Shown: piece after piece, positions 51,353-60,138 of the stretch
Position numbering within the stretch: position 1 is the first letter of the stretch
Layout: each line of letters begins with the position of its first letter
Assembly: GCF_009649815.1 (NCBI RefSeq)
Contig: NZ_WJIC01000013.1
Coordinates: 1-64,000, forward strand
Direction of reading: 5' to 3'
DNA from: Nocardia sp. SYP-A9097
GTDB lineage: Bacteria > Actinomycetota > Actinomycetes > Mycobacteriales > Mycobacteriaceae
Length of the DNA: 64,000 nt
Program-made: the position numbers and the translations under genes
The notes under the pieces: model-generated
Told to the model about the DNA's origin: nothing
What the model saw: only the letters and a program-made list of their open reading frames with translations
Database searches by the model: none

Positions 51353-51485
51353 ACACCGATGCTCGTACGATCGTTACCGCGAGACGCCCAGCGCCGGGCA
51401 GGGCGCCAGTGCTCCGCTGCACACGTGAGAAATCCGCCAGATGGGCTGAGAAATCACAAGAAGTCACAAGAACTGGCCGGAAGTC

Positions 51486-51495
51486 CAGGGGTGCA
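51486..51495. repeat. Direct repeat next to Tn7-like left end
   Basis: CAGGGGTGCA abuts the left end of the Tn7-like element and recurs at 56625-56634, ten bases beyond the right terminal repeat. It could be an unusually long target duplication or a chance match; the Tn7 group normally makes five-base duplications. Confidence 0.4.
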
Positions 51496-51590
51496 TGTCA
51501 CTTCGCATCTGAAGCTGTGGAGCATGGTTCCTGGCCCTCTGATCTGATCTGATGTGGCGGATTCTGGGTGTTCTTATCGTCTAGTCCGCC
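51496..51590. repeat. Left-end transposase-binding repeats
   Basis: Three related units lie here: 51496-51520 (TGTCACTTCGCATCTGAAGC), about 51539-51563 (CTGATCTGATGTGGCGG), and about 51568-51590 (GTGTTCTTATC). The last overlaps the tniQ 3' end. Their resemblance to the right-end repeats, in inverse orientation, marks them as likely TnsB sites. Confidence 0.55.
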
Positions 51591-52563
51591 GCTTTTTGGT
51601 GGCGTAGGTCTTCGTGGTGCTGTAGGTGCTTCGGTGCTGAAGGCGATGCTGTTCGACCCATTCTCGCAGCGGATCGTTGTAGGCGCTGAAGGCGTAGGCC
51701 GCGCCGCGCCGTAGGCCGAGCTGTTCGATCACGTGGTCGTAGAAACGCTTCTGCTGGTAGTAGTGCTCAGCGGTAGCGAGTTGACGGCGCCAGATCGGAT
51801 CGCAGATCGCCTCGGCGATGACCATGGTTTCGGGCATCATGATCAGCGATGCAGGGGCGCGGTCCTGTCCCGCAGAAGCGAAAACAGCCGATCGTGCTTC
51901 CCAGCGTCGGGTCAGAGGCGTGTGCCAGAACGAGTCCGTGATGCGGGACCATGCCCGGGCGATCGTCTGCGCGGCAGTGAACTGTGTGTCGACCCAGCGC
52001 TGATTCTCCTCAGCACGAAAGAGTCTGTCGCGGCGACGGTATGCGGTGAGAATCTCCGGAGACCCGGAAAGGTCGATCTGAACTCGCTCGAATCGAGTGC
52101 CGAGCCATCGACGGTGCCGTCGGCAAATGATCGAGGCATGCGTCACGTAGACCTGAATCGGAGGGTTTCCCGGGATTCGAGCGCAGCAGAATGCGCAGTG
52201 GTCGCGGGTTCGCGATCCGATCCCCTGGGTTGCTGTGCGCGGCGACTGGCTTTCGGATGGATTGTCAGCGAGGCAGGGTAACGGCAAGCTGCGGCGCAGC
52301 CGTTCAAGCGGCATCCCGGCGAAGTGCGCAAGCCGTAGCTGGGCAGCGTGATTGAGCTTGATCTCGGTGCGGTCGCGCAGCAGGAACTGGTGCAGATTCT
52401 GATTGCGGGCAGGCTCAGCGATGGCGCGCAGCAACGTGGTGGGGGCGATGACGTCATTGGCGTTGGCGAGCCGGAAGACATAGGACAGGGTGGTTTCGCC
52501 GCCAACTGGGCGGACCTGGAAGGGAAGTGACATCGCTGGTTGCTGCCAGAGACCGGGGCTCAT
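51574..52563 (-). CDS. tniQ: TniQ/TnsD-type target selection protein
   Basis: A 329-residue protein from ATG 52563, overlapping the tnsC stop in an ATGA. The N-terminus LPFQVRPVGGETTLSYVFRLANAN is the TniQ signature. A zinc-binding region CAFCCARIPG ... ICRRHRRWLG follows near residues 145-180. TniQ proteins guide Tn7-like transposition to a specific site. The rest is Arg-rich and probably binds DNA. The gene looks intact, unlike tnsA and tnsC. Confidence 0.8.
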   Translation of the reverse strand: MSPGLWQQPAMSLPFQVRPVGGETTLSYVFRLANANDVIAPTTLLRAIAEPARNQNLHQFLLRDRTEIKLNHAAQLRLAHFAGMPLERLRRSLPLPCLADNPSESQSPRTATQGIGSRTRDHCAFCCARIPGNPPIQVYVTHASIICRRHRRWLGTRFERVQIDLSGSPEILTAYRRRDRLFRAEENQRWVDTQFTAAQTIARAWSRITDSFWHTPLTRRWEARSAVFASAGQDRAPASLIMMPETMVIAEAICDPIWRRQLATAEHYYQQKRFYDHVIEQLGLRRGAAYAFSAYNDPLREWVEQHRLQHRSTYSTTKTYATKKRRTRR

Positions 52564-53590
52564 TCCCGTGGCTTCCGGCGAGGTTCGTATTGATTGCCTG
52601 CGGCGATATCGAGGATCACCGCTTCCAGGTGAGCTTTGGTGACCTTCTCGGCGCCGTCGCTGATGGCATCGTTGGCCGCTTCGTGTAAACGAGCTGATCA
52701 AGGCTGCCGATCATGCCGCCGGTGCGAGCATGGAGATAGGAGGCCCAATCCAGGAGAGCGCCGACCTTGTGACGATGCAGCCGCAGTGATTGCTCCATCG
52801 TCGCGACAAGTTTCATCCAATCGTTTTTCGCGGCAATGGTGTTGTAGGAGAACGCGGCAGTGCTGACCGGGATGAACCGGCCGGCGATCTGACGCCCGCG
52901 AACTCCGGAGAACAGGTTGGTTTCCTCGAGGTCCAATCCGGAATAGACGAAGGTCGCCGAGACGGTATCGAAGAAGTATTTCAGCTGATCAGAGGCCACT
53001 TTTCCGCGTTTCGTGGATAGATCCAGGCGGTGGATCTCATCGACTAGGACGAGTCTCGTTCCCGCCCGGCGCATCACGGCCGCAACCGCGTGCGCCAAGG
53101 TTTGGGGGCCATCGAAGCGACCGACGGGCAGTCCGAGAAACACCGCCAACTCCGCGGCAAGGGATTTCGGGTCGGCGTCAGGAGGGATCAGGATATAGAC
53201 GACCGGGATGCGATCGGGGATGCCCGGGTTGCGGCGTTCGAAGTCGAGTTGGAATCGCTTGCCCAACTGGGTGATCGAGGTGGACTTGCCGGTCCCGCTG
53301 GCTCCGGAGATCAGTAGGCCGCGGCGGCCGAGTTGCTTGCCACGGTTGTTGACGATCAATTTCTGGCCGGTGTGAATGATCTTGCGGATATCGGGTGTAG
53401 CGACCAGCAGCAGCGAGGAGTGGTAGTCCTGGCGGGCTTCGTTGTAGAGATCCCGCTCGAGATCGTCGATTTTCTCGAGGTCGTTGTCCGACAGTAGTTG
53501 GGGTGGTTCGGGATTGGCTTGCCCGACAAATAACGACCATCCTTCCTTGGTCGCCAGCGGGTGCCGCGCGTCCAGCTGTAGGGAGGTCAC
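52560..53590 (-). pseudogene. tnsC: TnsC/TniB AAA+ ATPase, C-terminal frameshift
   Basis: The frame from ATG 53590 contains Walker A SGASGTGKSTS, Walker B LVLVDEIHRLD and sensor regions expected of the transposition regulator. The frame then slips near 52688 and stops at 52616. In the next frame the sequence continues AANDAISDGAEKVTKAHLEA and ends at 52562-52560, where its stop overlaps the tniQ start in an ATGA, as between the other tns genes. One missing base therefore truncates the protein. The last 40 or so residues are replaced by an unrelated tail. Confidence 0.8.
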
Positions 53591-55689
53591 CAGCGTCCTT
53601 CCCGCTCATCGAAGGGATCTAGCAGGCCGAAGGGAACGACCTCGACGCCGTCAGCCTCGATCACCGTCGAGCCGTCGCTGTCGTCGGCCGCTTCGCTTGA
53701 TGCGAGCGCCGGTCGCGGCGGAGGTCCTGGAATCGCGGTGGGCCAGCGCCCGACCTCGGAGACCAGTTCGGCGGGAAGGTGATTGGTCATGGCCCGCGTG
53801 GAGGCAGTGCGGGCCAGCGGACGGCTGGTATCGGGTCCAACCTCGGCGCGGCGTAGAAGCGCGGCCAGTATGACCGCGACGGCCATTTCGTTGGCATCGT
53901 CGACGCCGCGCTGCGCGGCGAGTTTGCGTGCCGCCCGCCAGGTGAAGTCGGCGAAAGGCTGCCGGACGATGCTCTGGTGGGTCCAGGGAACGGTGAACCA
54001 TCCGTGGCCGCGGTGGTTGCGAACCCAAACCCGCGAAACGTCATAAGGGTCGTAATGCACTTCCCAGCGTCCGCCCTTGGACGTGATCCCGGAGCTTTGA
54101 CCTGCGCAGACCCGAAGTTCGTTGCTGTTGTAGGTGCGGTAGTCGATCTGAACGCCCGCGTCGCTGATCGACCGCCAGTGCGCGGGCAGCAACTCGATGT
54201 AGTCCGTTCTGGACAGGGTGACCGGGACGTAGCCGGCGGCAGCGATCAGCGCCGCGTAGGTGTCGTTGGGTGAGGCGTTCTGGTTCGGGGTGAACGGATG
54301 CCGCAGACCATCGTGCGGACGGGTCTGCCATCCGGCCAGAACCCATTCGTCGAACAACTCTTGCAGGTCCGCCAGCGGCCAAACGGCGCGGTCTTCGACG
54401 TCCTTGCCCCTGCGGGTGACATCGCGGCCGGTGTAGCCAGAAGCATGCTGACAGAACAGGGTATTGATCGATCCGAAGGTGCGCTCGACGATCGCCTTGT
54501 CGGTCGCGGTCAACTCGTGGGCGGGCTGAACCGAGATGCCCAGGGTGTCCGCAGCGCGGGAGAACACCTCCGAAATGAAGACCTTTCCGTGGTCGACAAC
54601 CACCGTATCCGGAACGATCACCGGTTTGGCTGCAGCCAGTGCCATCCGCGCATCCAGCGACACCAGCCGCTGGTAGGGAATCCGAGACGCCGACATCGCC
54701 AACGCCTGATCCCAGCCCGGCCGCATCGGCTCGGGGACCATCATGCGTGCCAGAATCAACGCCGCATCAACTGATTTCGCGCCGACCGGCCGCAGAACCC
54801 CCGCGCAAATGGTGCGGGTAGCGATATCGACCGCCAGCACCAACTCGGCGCGACCGAGGACCCCATCGTCCATCACCGCCATCACATCCAGCGGAGTCGT
54901 GTCCAGATGCACCAACTCTCCGGGCCGCGCCGCAGCGGTCGGGGTGTAAACCCGGTCGGGTTTGTTCGCCGTCTGGCGCCGAGTCACCGCCGACCCGAAC
55001 GTGTGTCGACCAACCGCCAGCACTTCCGGCAGGCGATAGCACGTCGCTTTCGACGGCAACCGCACTGCTCCGGGCCCGTGCTCGTCGTCGAGTAACCGCC
55101 GAACCTGCTCGATCACACGCGATTTGGTGCCGGTCGAGGTGTGGGTTTGCGCGGCGATCACCGCTGTCGCTGCGGCGACCACGCGCGGATCGACCTGCCC
55201 GGTCGGTTCCAACAGCCGGACGTATCGTGAATCGACCAGACCCCACAATCCCTGATCACGGTATCGGCGTCGCATACGCTGAACGGTCCGAGTGCTCACT
55301 TTCAACTCGACTGCCTTGGCCTTCTCGCGATCGGTGACAACCGCTGTCGCCGGATCGAATTGCGGTCGCGGCTGCGCGCCATCGGGCGCGCCGGGCGGTA
55401 GCCCGGTCTCGACCTCCATCACGTGACGTTCCCAATCCCTGGCTTCCGCGAGCGCCTTCTCCGGCAAAGACTCGAGCAGCCCTCTCGGTTCGATCTTGGG
55501 CAGTGGAGCCGAGCCCACCAGCTCGAAATCCTCTGCCGCCAGCAGGAATGGCAGAGCGACCACGCTCGCCTCACCACTGTCGGACAGCAACCGAATCTTG
55601 GTCCCCGAGATCGCGACCACCGCATGCGCGAAACCGCCGAAGACCACCCGGTCACCAACGGTGAGCACGCCCGGCCGCTCCAGCATCAC
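53587..55689 (-). CDS. tnsB: TnsB-type DDE transposase
   Basis: A 700-residue integrase. DDE catalytic triad: Asp263 (HLDTTPLD), Asp366 (VVVDHGKV) and Glu402 (AIVERTFGS), with 35 residues between the last two, as in the retroviral-type integrase core. N-terminal helix-turn-helix modules (STRTVQRMRRRYRDQGLWGL, near 130-150) bind the end repeats. A C-terminal beta-barrel and tail follow. It joins the transposon ends to target DNA. The frame is intact and overlaps both neighbours by four bases. Confidence 0.9.
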   Translation of the reverse strand: MMLERPGVLTVGDRVVFGGFAHAVVAISGTKIRLLSDSGEASVVALPFLLAAEDFELVGSAPLPKIEPRGLLESLPEKALAEARDWERHVMEVETGLPPGAPDGAQPRPQFDPATAVVTDREKAKAVELKVSTRTVQRMRRRYRDQGLWGLVDSRYVRLLEPTGQVDPRVVAAATAVIAAQTHTSTGTKSRVIEQVRRLLDDEHGPGAVRLPSKATCYRLPEVLAVGRHTFGSAVTRRQTANKPDRVYTPTAAARPGELVHLDTTPLDVMAVMDDGVLGRAELVLAVDIATRTICAGVLRPVGAKSVDAALILARMMVPEPMRPGWDQALAMSASRIPYQRLVSLDARMALAAAKPVIVPDTVVVDHGKVFISEVFSRAADTLGISVQPAHELTATDKAIVERTFGSINTLFCQHASGYTGRDVTRRGKDVEDRAVWPLADLQELFDEWVLAGWQTRPHDGLRHPFTPNQNASPNDTYAALIAAAGYVPVTLSRTDYIELLPAHWRSISDAGVQIDYRTYNSNELRVCAGQSSGITSKGGRWEVHYDPYDVSRVWVRNHRGHGWFTVPWTHQSIVRQPFADFTWRAARKLAAQRGVDDANEMAVAVILAALLRRAEVGPDTSRPLARTASTRAMTNHLPAELVSEVGRWPTAIPGPPPRPALASSEAADDSDGSTVIEADGVEVVPFGLLDPFDEREGRW

Positions 55690-56498
55690 CAGCCCGCCTC
55701 GCTGTGCGAGGGTCCCTGCGCCGTATCCGACAGATCCGACAACTTCGGTGAGACGCCCACGGCAGTGCGATGCGACAACACCACCGACAGGTCCGCGACC
55801 AACCAGTGCCGCCAGAGCAGGTGATAAAGGACCGGCAACGTGCGCAGCGGATCGCCCACCGCCTCAGCCCCGTCCATCAACGGCCTTGGCCGCGTGAACG
55901 TTTCCAGAAGCTCGCCCGCCACCGACCCGTCGAAACAGCGGGGATGGCGATAGCCCCCCAACCAGCGATGATTCGCTACCAGCACCGGATCCAGCCGATC
56001 CCACACGGCATAGCTCCAGCCCACCGCCGCGCACGCATGCGACATCGCCGCGAACGCCGCTCGATCCCGATCCCTGATCAACTCCGCCGGCCGAGAATCC
56101 AGGACCAACCATCGCGAACCAGTCATTCGCACCAAGAAGTCCGGTGCATGCCGACGCTGCTTGTTTCCGTCCTGCCGCCACACCAGCCAGAACGGCTGCG
56201 ACACGACACCGATCACATCGGGATCGAAGTCCAGCGCCACCAAATGATCTCGCTCGACCCACGACTCGAAACCGACGCGTCTGCCCATCGCCGCCGATTA
56301 GTACCAGCCAGGAAAATTGCGCTGACCGCGATGTGACCGGAACGAACGAACTGGACCAGCGATCTCACCCACGACCGCAGGTAGCCCCTGCCACCGGACT
56401 CGCCGCTCCTGCCCGGACCCCGACACGAACGCGGCCTCGAACTCGTCGGCGTCCATGCCCCGGCCCGGACCCCATTGGTCCGCAGGCACGCTCAGCAC
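55686..56498 (-). pseudogene. tnsA: TnsA endonuclease with in-frame stop
   Basis: The C-terminal part from ATG 56288 (VGFESWVERDHLVALDFDPD, QPFWLVW, APDFLVRMTGSRWLVLDSRP) is a TnsA-type endonuclease core with the conserved Glu, Asp and Gln positions. In the same frame upstream, 56298-56498 encodes the usual N-terminus (MDADEFEAAFVSGSGQERRV and VRSFRSHRGQRNFPGWY). The two are separated by a single TAA at 56297-56295. TnsA cuts the 5' ends of the transposon. Translation could restart at 56288, but the N-terminal 65-70 residues would be lost. Confidence 0.8.
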
Positions 56499-56538
56499 CG
56501 GTCCATCGTCGCGAGTTCACAAGATCAAAGGGTCGTTT

Positions 56539-56614
56539 CCGACAGATCAGATGAGAACACGCCACATGTACGACAGATTCCATGAGACTCCGACAGATCA
56601 GTTGAGAACTGACA
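56539..56614. repeat. Right-end transposase-binding repeats
   Basis: Three units: CCGACAGATCAGATGAGAAC (56539-56558), ACGACAGATTCCATGAGACT (56570-56589) and CCGACAGATCAGTTGAGAAC followed by TGACA (56590-56614). Their spacing and similarity mark them as binding sites for TnsB, and the last forms the right terminus. Confidence 0.7.
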
Positions 56615-56663
56615 GGTCCGATCACAGGGGTGCACAGTTTTTGAGGAGTTCCGTTGTGGTTAC

Positions 56664-56842
56664 GTTTCGTTGGATGTGACCAAACTAAACGTATTAGAAA
56701 TCGAGGTTGAGCGGGGGAATGTGCGAGCCTGACCGCCGATAACGTTCACTTATCGGCGGTCAGAACGGCGGCGGTTGATTTAGGGCACAAGAGGATTCGT
56801 TTCGTGTTGTTCCGTTGGATTTGACGAAACCAACGCTACGAT
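56664..56842 (+). promoter_or_regulatory. Duplicated promoter/operator before coiled-coil gene
   Basis: Two 28-base copies of one motif: 56664-56691 (GTTTCGTTGGATGTGACC and on) and 56809-56836 (GTTCCGTTGGATTTGACG and on), 20 or more bases identical. Each has GTTGGA as -35 with a hexamer 17 bases later: TATTAG (56692-56697) and TACGAT (56837-56842). The second would start transcription at about 56849, giving a leaderless message. A short 18-codon frame starts in copy 1 and stops at 56732. Confidence 0.55.
56730..56762. terminator. Hairpin between the two repeats
   Basis: TGACCGCCGATAA (56730-56742) pairs perfectly with TTATCGGCGGTCA (56750-56762), with a seven-base loop CGTTCAC. It follows the short frame initiated from the upstream promoter copy and may end that transcript, or act as an operator. 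Confidence 0.6.
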
Positions 56843-56848
56843 TTGGCA

Positions 56849-57961
56849 ATGTCGAGCGTTTGTAACTACCCGGGGTGCACGAAACCGATTACCAGGGGCG
56901 GGGGGCCGGGGCGGCCGTCGGAATACTGTGAGCATCCCGATCACACGCGATGGAGGGCGTGGCGGGAGCGGCAGCGGCGGTTGCAGGAGGAGGTCGAGGT
57001 ACCGGCGACGAACGTCACTGTGACGCAACAGGGTCCGGTGACCGTGGCTCGAATGCGGGCCGATGAGTTGCTGATTCAGTTCCGGACGCTCGCCGATCAG
57101 TTGGGGAACACACTGTCGGGGGCGGTGGCCGAATTGTCCACTCTGGCAGATCCTTCCGTGGCGGAGGCGCAGGTCCAGGCGGTGCGGGCGGATGCAGCGC
57201 GGCGGATCGCCGAGGCAGAGATGGCGACCGTGGCGGCAGAGCGGGCGCGGCGCGAGGCCGAAGAGGCCAGGGCGGCAGCGGAATCGGCGGCGGAGGATGC
57301 CGGGAATGCCGCCGAAGAGGCGGAGGCTCGGATCGGCGAGGCATCGAGTTCGCGTGATGACGCGCTGCGTGAGGTGGAGCGGATCACCAAGCAGGCCGCC
57401 GATGATGTGTTCGCCGCGCGCACCGAGGCCGAGGCGGAGGTGCGGACGGTGCGGCGCGAGGCGCAGGAGGATGTGGAGCGGGCTCGGCAGCAGGCAACCG
57501 AGGAGATCGAACTGGCTCGATCCAAGACCGCCGCCGAGGTGGAGCAGGTGCGCCGGGACAGTAGCCAGCGGATCACCGCCGCGGCGGCCGAACGGGATCT
57601 GGCGGTGCAGCGGGCCGCGGATGCCGAGCGCGCCATCGAGCGCGCGGAACAGGCTGTGGTCGAACGCAATCAGGCGGTCGCCGAGACCCGGGACGAGTTG
57701 GGCCGGGCGCGGGCGGAGCTGGAGCGTTCGCGCGCCGAGTCCGCGACCGCTCGGCAAACCGCCGCCGCTGACATCTCCGCTCTGCGCGCGGAGGCCGCGG
57801 CGACCCTGGACCACGCGCGCAGCGAGGCGACCGCCCGCATCGCCGCACTCGATGATGCCCGGCAGCAGATCCTCGCGCGTGCCGAGCGTGCCGAGCAGCA
57901 ACTGGATGCGCTTGTGGCCGTACGCCGTTCGGTGGCCGATAAGAGCACGGTTGGTGAATGA
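56849..57961 (+). CDS. KfrA-like coiled-coil protein with N-terminal Cys/His motif
   Basis: A 370-residue protein from ATG 56849. The first 40 residues form a possible zinc site (CNYPGCTKPITR ... EYCEHPDHTRW). From about residue 80 to 365 it is an almost unbroken coiled coil of Ala, Glu and Arg heptads (for example RIAEAEMATVAAERARREAE). This resembles KfrA-type plasmid proteins in architecture, which bind DNA N-terminally and form filaments. The duplicated operator upstream suggests autoregulation. Possibly plasmid-derived; function unknown. Confidence 0.75.
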   Translation: MSSVCNYPGCTKPITRGGGPGRPSEYCEHPDHTRWRAWRERQRRLQEEVEVPATNVTVTQQGPVTVARMRADELLIQFRTLADQLGNTLSGAVAELSTLADPSVAEAQVQAVRADAARRIAEAEMATVAAERARREAEEARAAAESAAEDAGNAAEEAEARIGEASSSRDDALREVERITKQAADDVFAARTEAEAEVRTVRREAQEDVERARQQATEEIELARSKTAAEVEQVRRDSSQRITAAAAERDLAVQRAADAERAIERAEQAVVERNQAVAETRDELGRARAELERSRAESATARQTAAADISALRAEAAATLDHARSEATARIAALDDARQQILARAERAEQQLDALVAVRRSVADKSTVGE

Positions 57962-58191
57962 CCGTCTGGTTCGTCACGTTTCGGTGCACGCGTGACCGTC
58001 CGCAACATGTGAAAAGACATCGGAACGTGCAGCAATGCGGGAGATTTCGGAGGGCAAACGGCGGTATCGTCAGGAAGGAAAGAGCGCTCCGCGCGGACCC
58101 GATCTGCAATGATCTTCAATCAAAGGTTCTGGCCGACAGGACTACCCGTGGACCGGTGACCGCCGGGGCACGGAAAGTAAAGGGGTGTCAC

Positions 58192-58989
58192 TTGAATATC
58201 AACGCCATGCGAGCACGGCAATCCCGGCCGAGTGTGGCGCGCGTGTACAGCTACGTACTCGGTGGACGAGACAACTACGGCGTCGACAAGAACGTCGGCG
58301 ACTACTTCATGGGTGATCTGCCCGGTTCCGAGCAGCTCGCGATTACCAACCGCGAAGCCGTCCTCCGCGCTGTGCACAGCATGGCCTCCGATGGCATTCG
58401 CCAGTTCATCGATATGGGTTGTGGCCTGCCCGCGACCGAGAACGTCCACGACGTAGCGCGCCGCGTGCATCCCGATGCCAAGGTCGTCTACGTGGACAAT
58501 GATCCGTTCGTGGTCGCGCACGGTCGCGCCCTGCTCGCCGTCGACGAAGGTATCGACGCGATCGAGGGTGATGTCGGCAAGACCGCGTGGATTCGCGAAC
58601 ACCCGGCGGTGCAGCGACTCATCGATTTCGAGCAGCCGGTCGGGATTCTCTTCGCCGTCACACTGAGCTTCCTGGAGGACGACGAGGATCCCGCGGGCGT
58701 GGTGAAGTTCTGGACCGATCAGATCCCGTCCGAAAGCCGCATCTACATCTCGCATTTCCGCACCGGCGGCACCCGCGAGGCCCAAGCCACCGAACGCAAG
58801 ATCCTGGAGGCGTTCGGCCGCGGCAGTTGGCGCACCGATGAGGATATCCGGTCCTTCTACGGTGACCTGGAGATTCTCGACCCGGGCATTGTCCCGTGCG
58901 CGAAATGGCGCCCGGCGCCCGGTAAGGGCGAGCATGTGCTCACCGATTGGGAAGAAATGATCGTAGCGGGGCTGGCACGCAAGCCCTGA
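58192..58989 (+). CDS. SAM-dependent methyltransferase, SAV2177/DUF574 family
   Basis: A 265-residue protein from TTG 58192 (AAAGGGG seven bases upstream; ATG 58207 possible). Signature VARVYSYVLGGRDNYGVDKN near residue 20; SAM site FIDMGCGLPATENVHDVARR; acidic VVYVDNDPFVVAHGRALL. Second member of the family in the window, more distant from the one at 23371. No XRE partner is adjacent here. Confidence 0.9.
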   Translation: MNINAMRARQSRPSVARVYSYVLGGRDNYGVDKNVGDYFMGDLPGSEQLAITNREAVLRAVHSMASDGIRQFIDMGCGLPATENVHDVARRVHPDAKVVYVDNDPFVVAHGRALLAVDEGIDAIEGDVGKTAWIREHPAVQRLIDFEQPVGILFAVTLSFLEDDEDPAGVVKFWTDQIPSESRIYISHFRTGGTREAQATERKILEAFGRGSWRTDEDIRSFYGDLEILDPGIVPCAKWRPAPGKGEHVLTDWEEMIVAGLARKP

Positions 58990-59064
58990 CGCGCTATTAC
59001 CTACGGGCATAAAGCATTTCGTCGATCCGGGTTGGTGATCTCACCAGCCCGGATCGTTTGCACG

Positions 59065-59343
59065 CTACGCCAAGCCGAAGGCGACCGAGCGCAGCACCAG
59101 CGCGAGGATGAACACGATCGTGAACGCGAGATCGATGGCCAGTCCGCCCGCACGCAGCGGCGGCAGCACCCGGCGCACGGGAGCGATCACCGGTTCGGTC
59201 CATTTATGGGCGAAGCTGCGCGCCTTCAATCCCCACTCCGGCAGATTGCCCGCGACCGCGACCCAGTCCAGCACCATCCGGGCCAGCATCAGCAGCACGA
59301 ATGCCGTCAGCAGCCAACCGATCACCCCGGCGATCAGACCCAT
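59065..59343 (-). CDS. YggT family membrane protein
   Basis: A 92-residue protein from ATG 59343 with AAGGAG six bases upstream. Two hydrophobic helices (IAGVIGWLLTAFVLLMLARM and AIDLAFTIVFILALVLRSVA) flank the conserved DWVAVAGN ... APVRRVLPP loop of the YggT family. Usually found in the cell-division cluster near sepF; here it stands alone, so it may be a second copy. Role unknown, perhaps in envelope or osmotic function. Confidence 0.8.
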   Translation of the reverse strand: MGLIAGVIGWLLTAFVLLMLARMVLDWVAVAGNLPEWGLKARSFAHKWTEPVIAPVRRVLPPLRAGGLAIDLAFTIVFILALVLRSVAFGLA

Positions 59344-59433
59344 GACCAACTCCTTTGTGGTGAACGGTACGTCGGTCGACCTGGCCGATCGTAACGTTCG
59401 ATTCGGATACCGCCTGGTTGAGCGGACGGCGTG

Positions 59434-60042
59434 TCAGGTGCGGGGCTCGCGCCACATCTTCCACATCAGCGGACCGCCGCCGGTGACATCGAGCTCATCG
59501 GTGACCTCGAAGCCGAATCGCTCGTAGTACGGGATATTGCCGGGCTTGCTGGACTCCAGATACGCCGGAATGCGCTCGGCATCGCAGAGATCCAGGCGGG
59601 CCTTCAGCAACGCCTCGCCGTACCCCTTGCCGCGGGTCGTCGGCAGGGTGCCGATGAAGGCCAGGTACCAGTGCGGCTGATCATGCGGATGTGCGGCGGC
59701 CATCTTTTCGCCCAATTTCCCAGCGGCAAGTAGACGCGTGCCGAAGGCGCGAATCAATCCGGGTAGAGCGCGCAGGTTACTGCGATCACCCGAGTAGCCC
59801 GGCGGCACCCATATGGCCGCGCCGACCATGGCGCCGGAGTCGTCGATCGCGACATCGATACCGCCGTGGTCGATGCGGTCGTGCCGGGCCAGCGTGGCGA
59901 ACATGGTGGCGGCGCGCCGAATTCGCGACGCGTCATCGGGGAGCAGCCAGGAGATGATCGGATCATCGGCGAAGGCGAGTCCGAGCACCCGACCCAGCTC
60001 CGGAATATCCGATCGTTGCGCCTGACGAACGGTGATATCCAT
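59434..60042 (-). CDS. GNAT family N-acetyltransferase
   Basis: A 202-residue protein from ATG 60042. Motif A for acetyl-CoA is GTLPTTRGKGYGEALLKARLDLC near residue 145, and the C-terminal YYERFGFEVTDELDV is typical. Substrate unknown. The preceding LGEKMAAAHPHDQPHWYLAF segment is common in small-molecule acetyltransferases of actinomycetes. Confidence 0.85.
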   Translation of the reverse strand: MDITVRQAQRSDIPELGRVLGLAFADDPIISWLLPDDASRIRRAATMFATLARHDRIDHGGIDVAIDDSGAMVGAAIWVPPGYSGDRSNLRALPGLIRAFGTRLLAAGKLGEKMAAAHPHDQPHWYLAFIGTLPTTRGKGYGEALLKARLDLCDAERIPAYLESSKPGNIPYYERFGFEVTDELDVTGGGPLMWKMWREPRT

Positions 60043-60138
60043 TTCTTCACCGTACTGGCGGTGTCCGATCCGCGCCCGCAACATCGGGTGCATAGGGGAC
60101 GACAATGGGAATATCGCCGACTACACAGGAGGGGAGTG

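Larger units (their letters stand above)
49462..51458. mobile_element. Candidate non-autonomous Tn7-like cassette (CGNR regulator + oxidoreductase)
   Basis: A left-end-like sequence at 49462-49501 contains CTTCTCATCCGAAG and TGGCGGATTTC. At 51424-51458 the inverse orientation appears: reading inward from the right it gives TGTGATTTCTCAG and then TGGCGGATTTC. Both resemble the repeats at the ends of the complete Tn7-like element next door (CCGACAGATCAGTTGAGAAC type). The segment between holds only a CGNR regulator and an oxidoreductase gene and no transposase. It could have been mobilised in trans by the neighbour. Exact ends and target duplication are not resolved. Confidence 0.45.
51496..56614. 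mobile_element. Tn7-like transposon core, probably inactive
   Basis: A 5.1-kb element with the gene order tnsA-tnsB-tnsC-tniQ on the minus strand, each gene overlapping the next by four bases. Left end TGTCACTTCGCATCTGAAG and right end (inward) TGTCAGTTCTCAACTGATC are similar inverted termini, each followed by further related repeats. There is no room for cargo between the genes and the ends. tnsA has an in-frame stop and tnsC a frameshift, so the element probably cannot move. No Cas genes or CRISPR arrays accompany it. Confidence 0.75.

Noticed and set aside
51353..56848. CRISPR array or Cas genes associated with the Tn7-like element
   Set aside because: The only repeats are the transposase-binding units at the ends; there are no regularly spaced repeats and no Cas-like frames.
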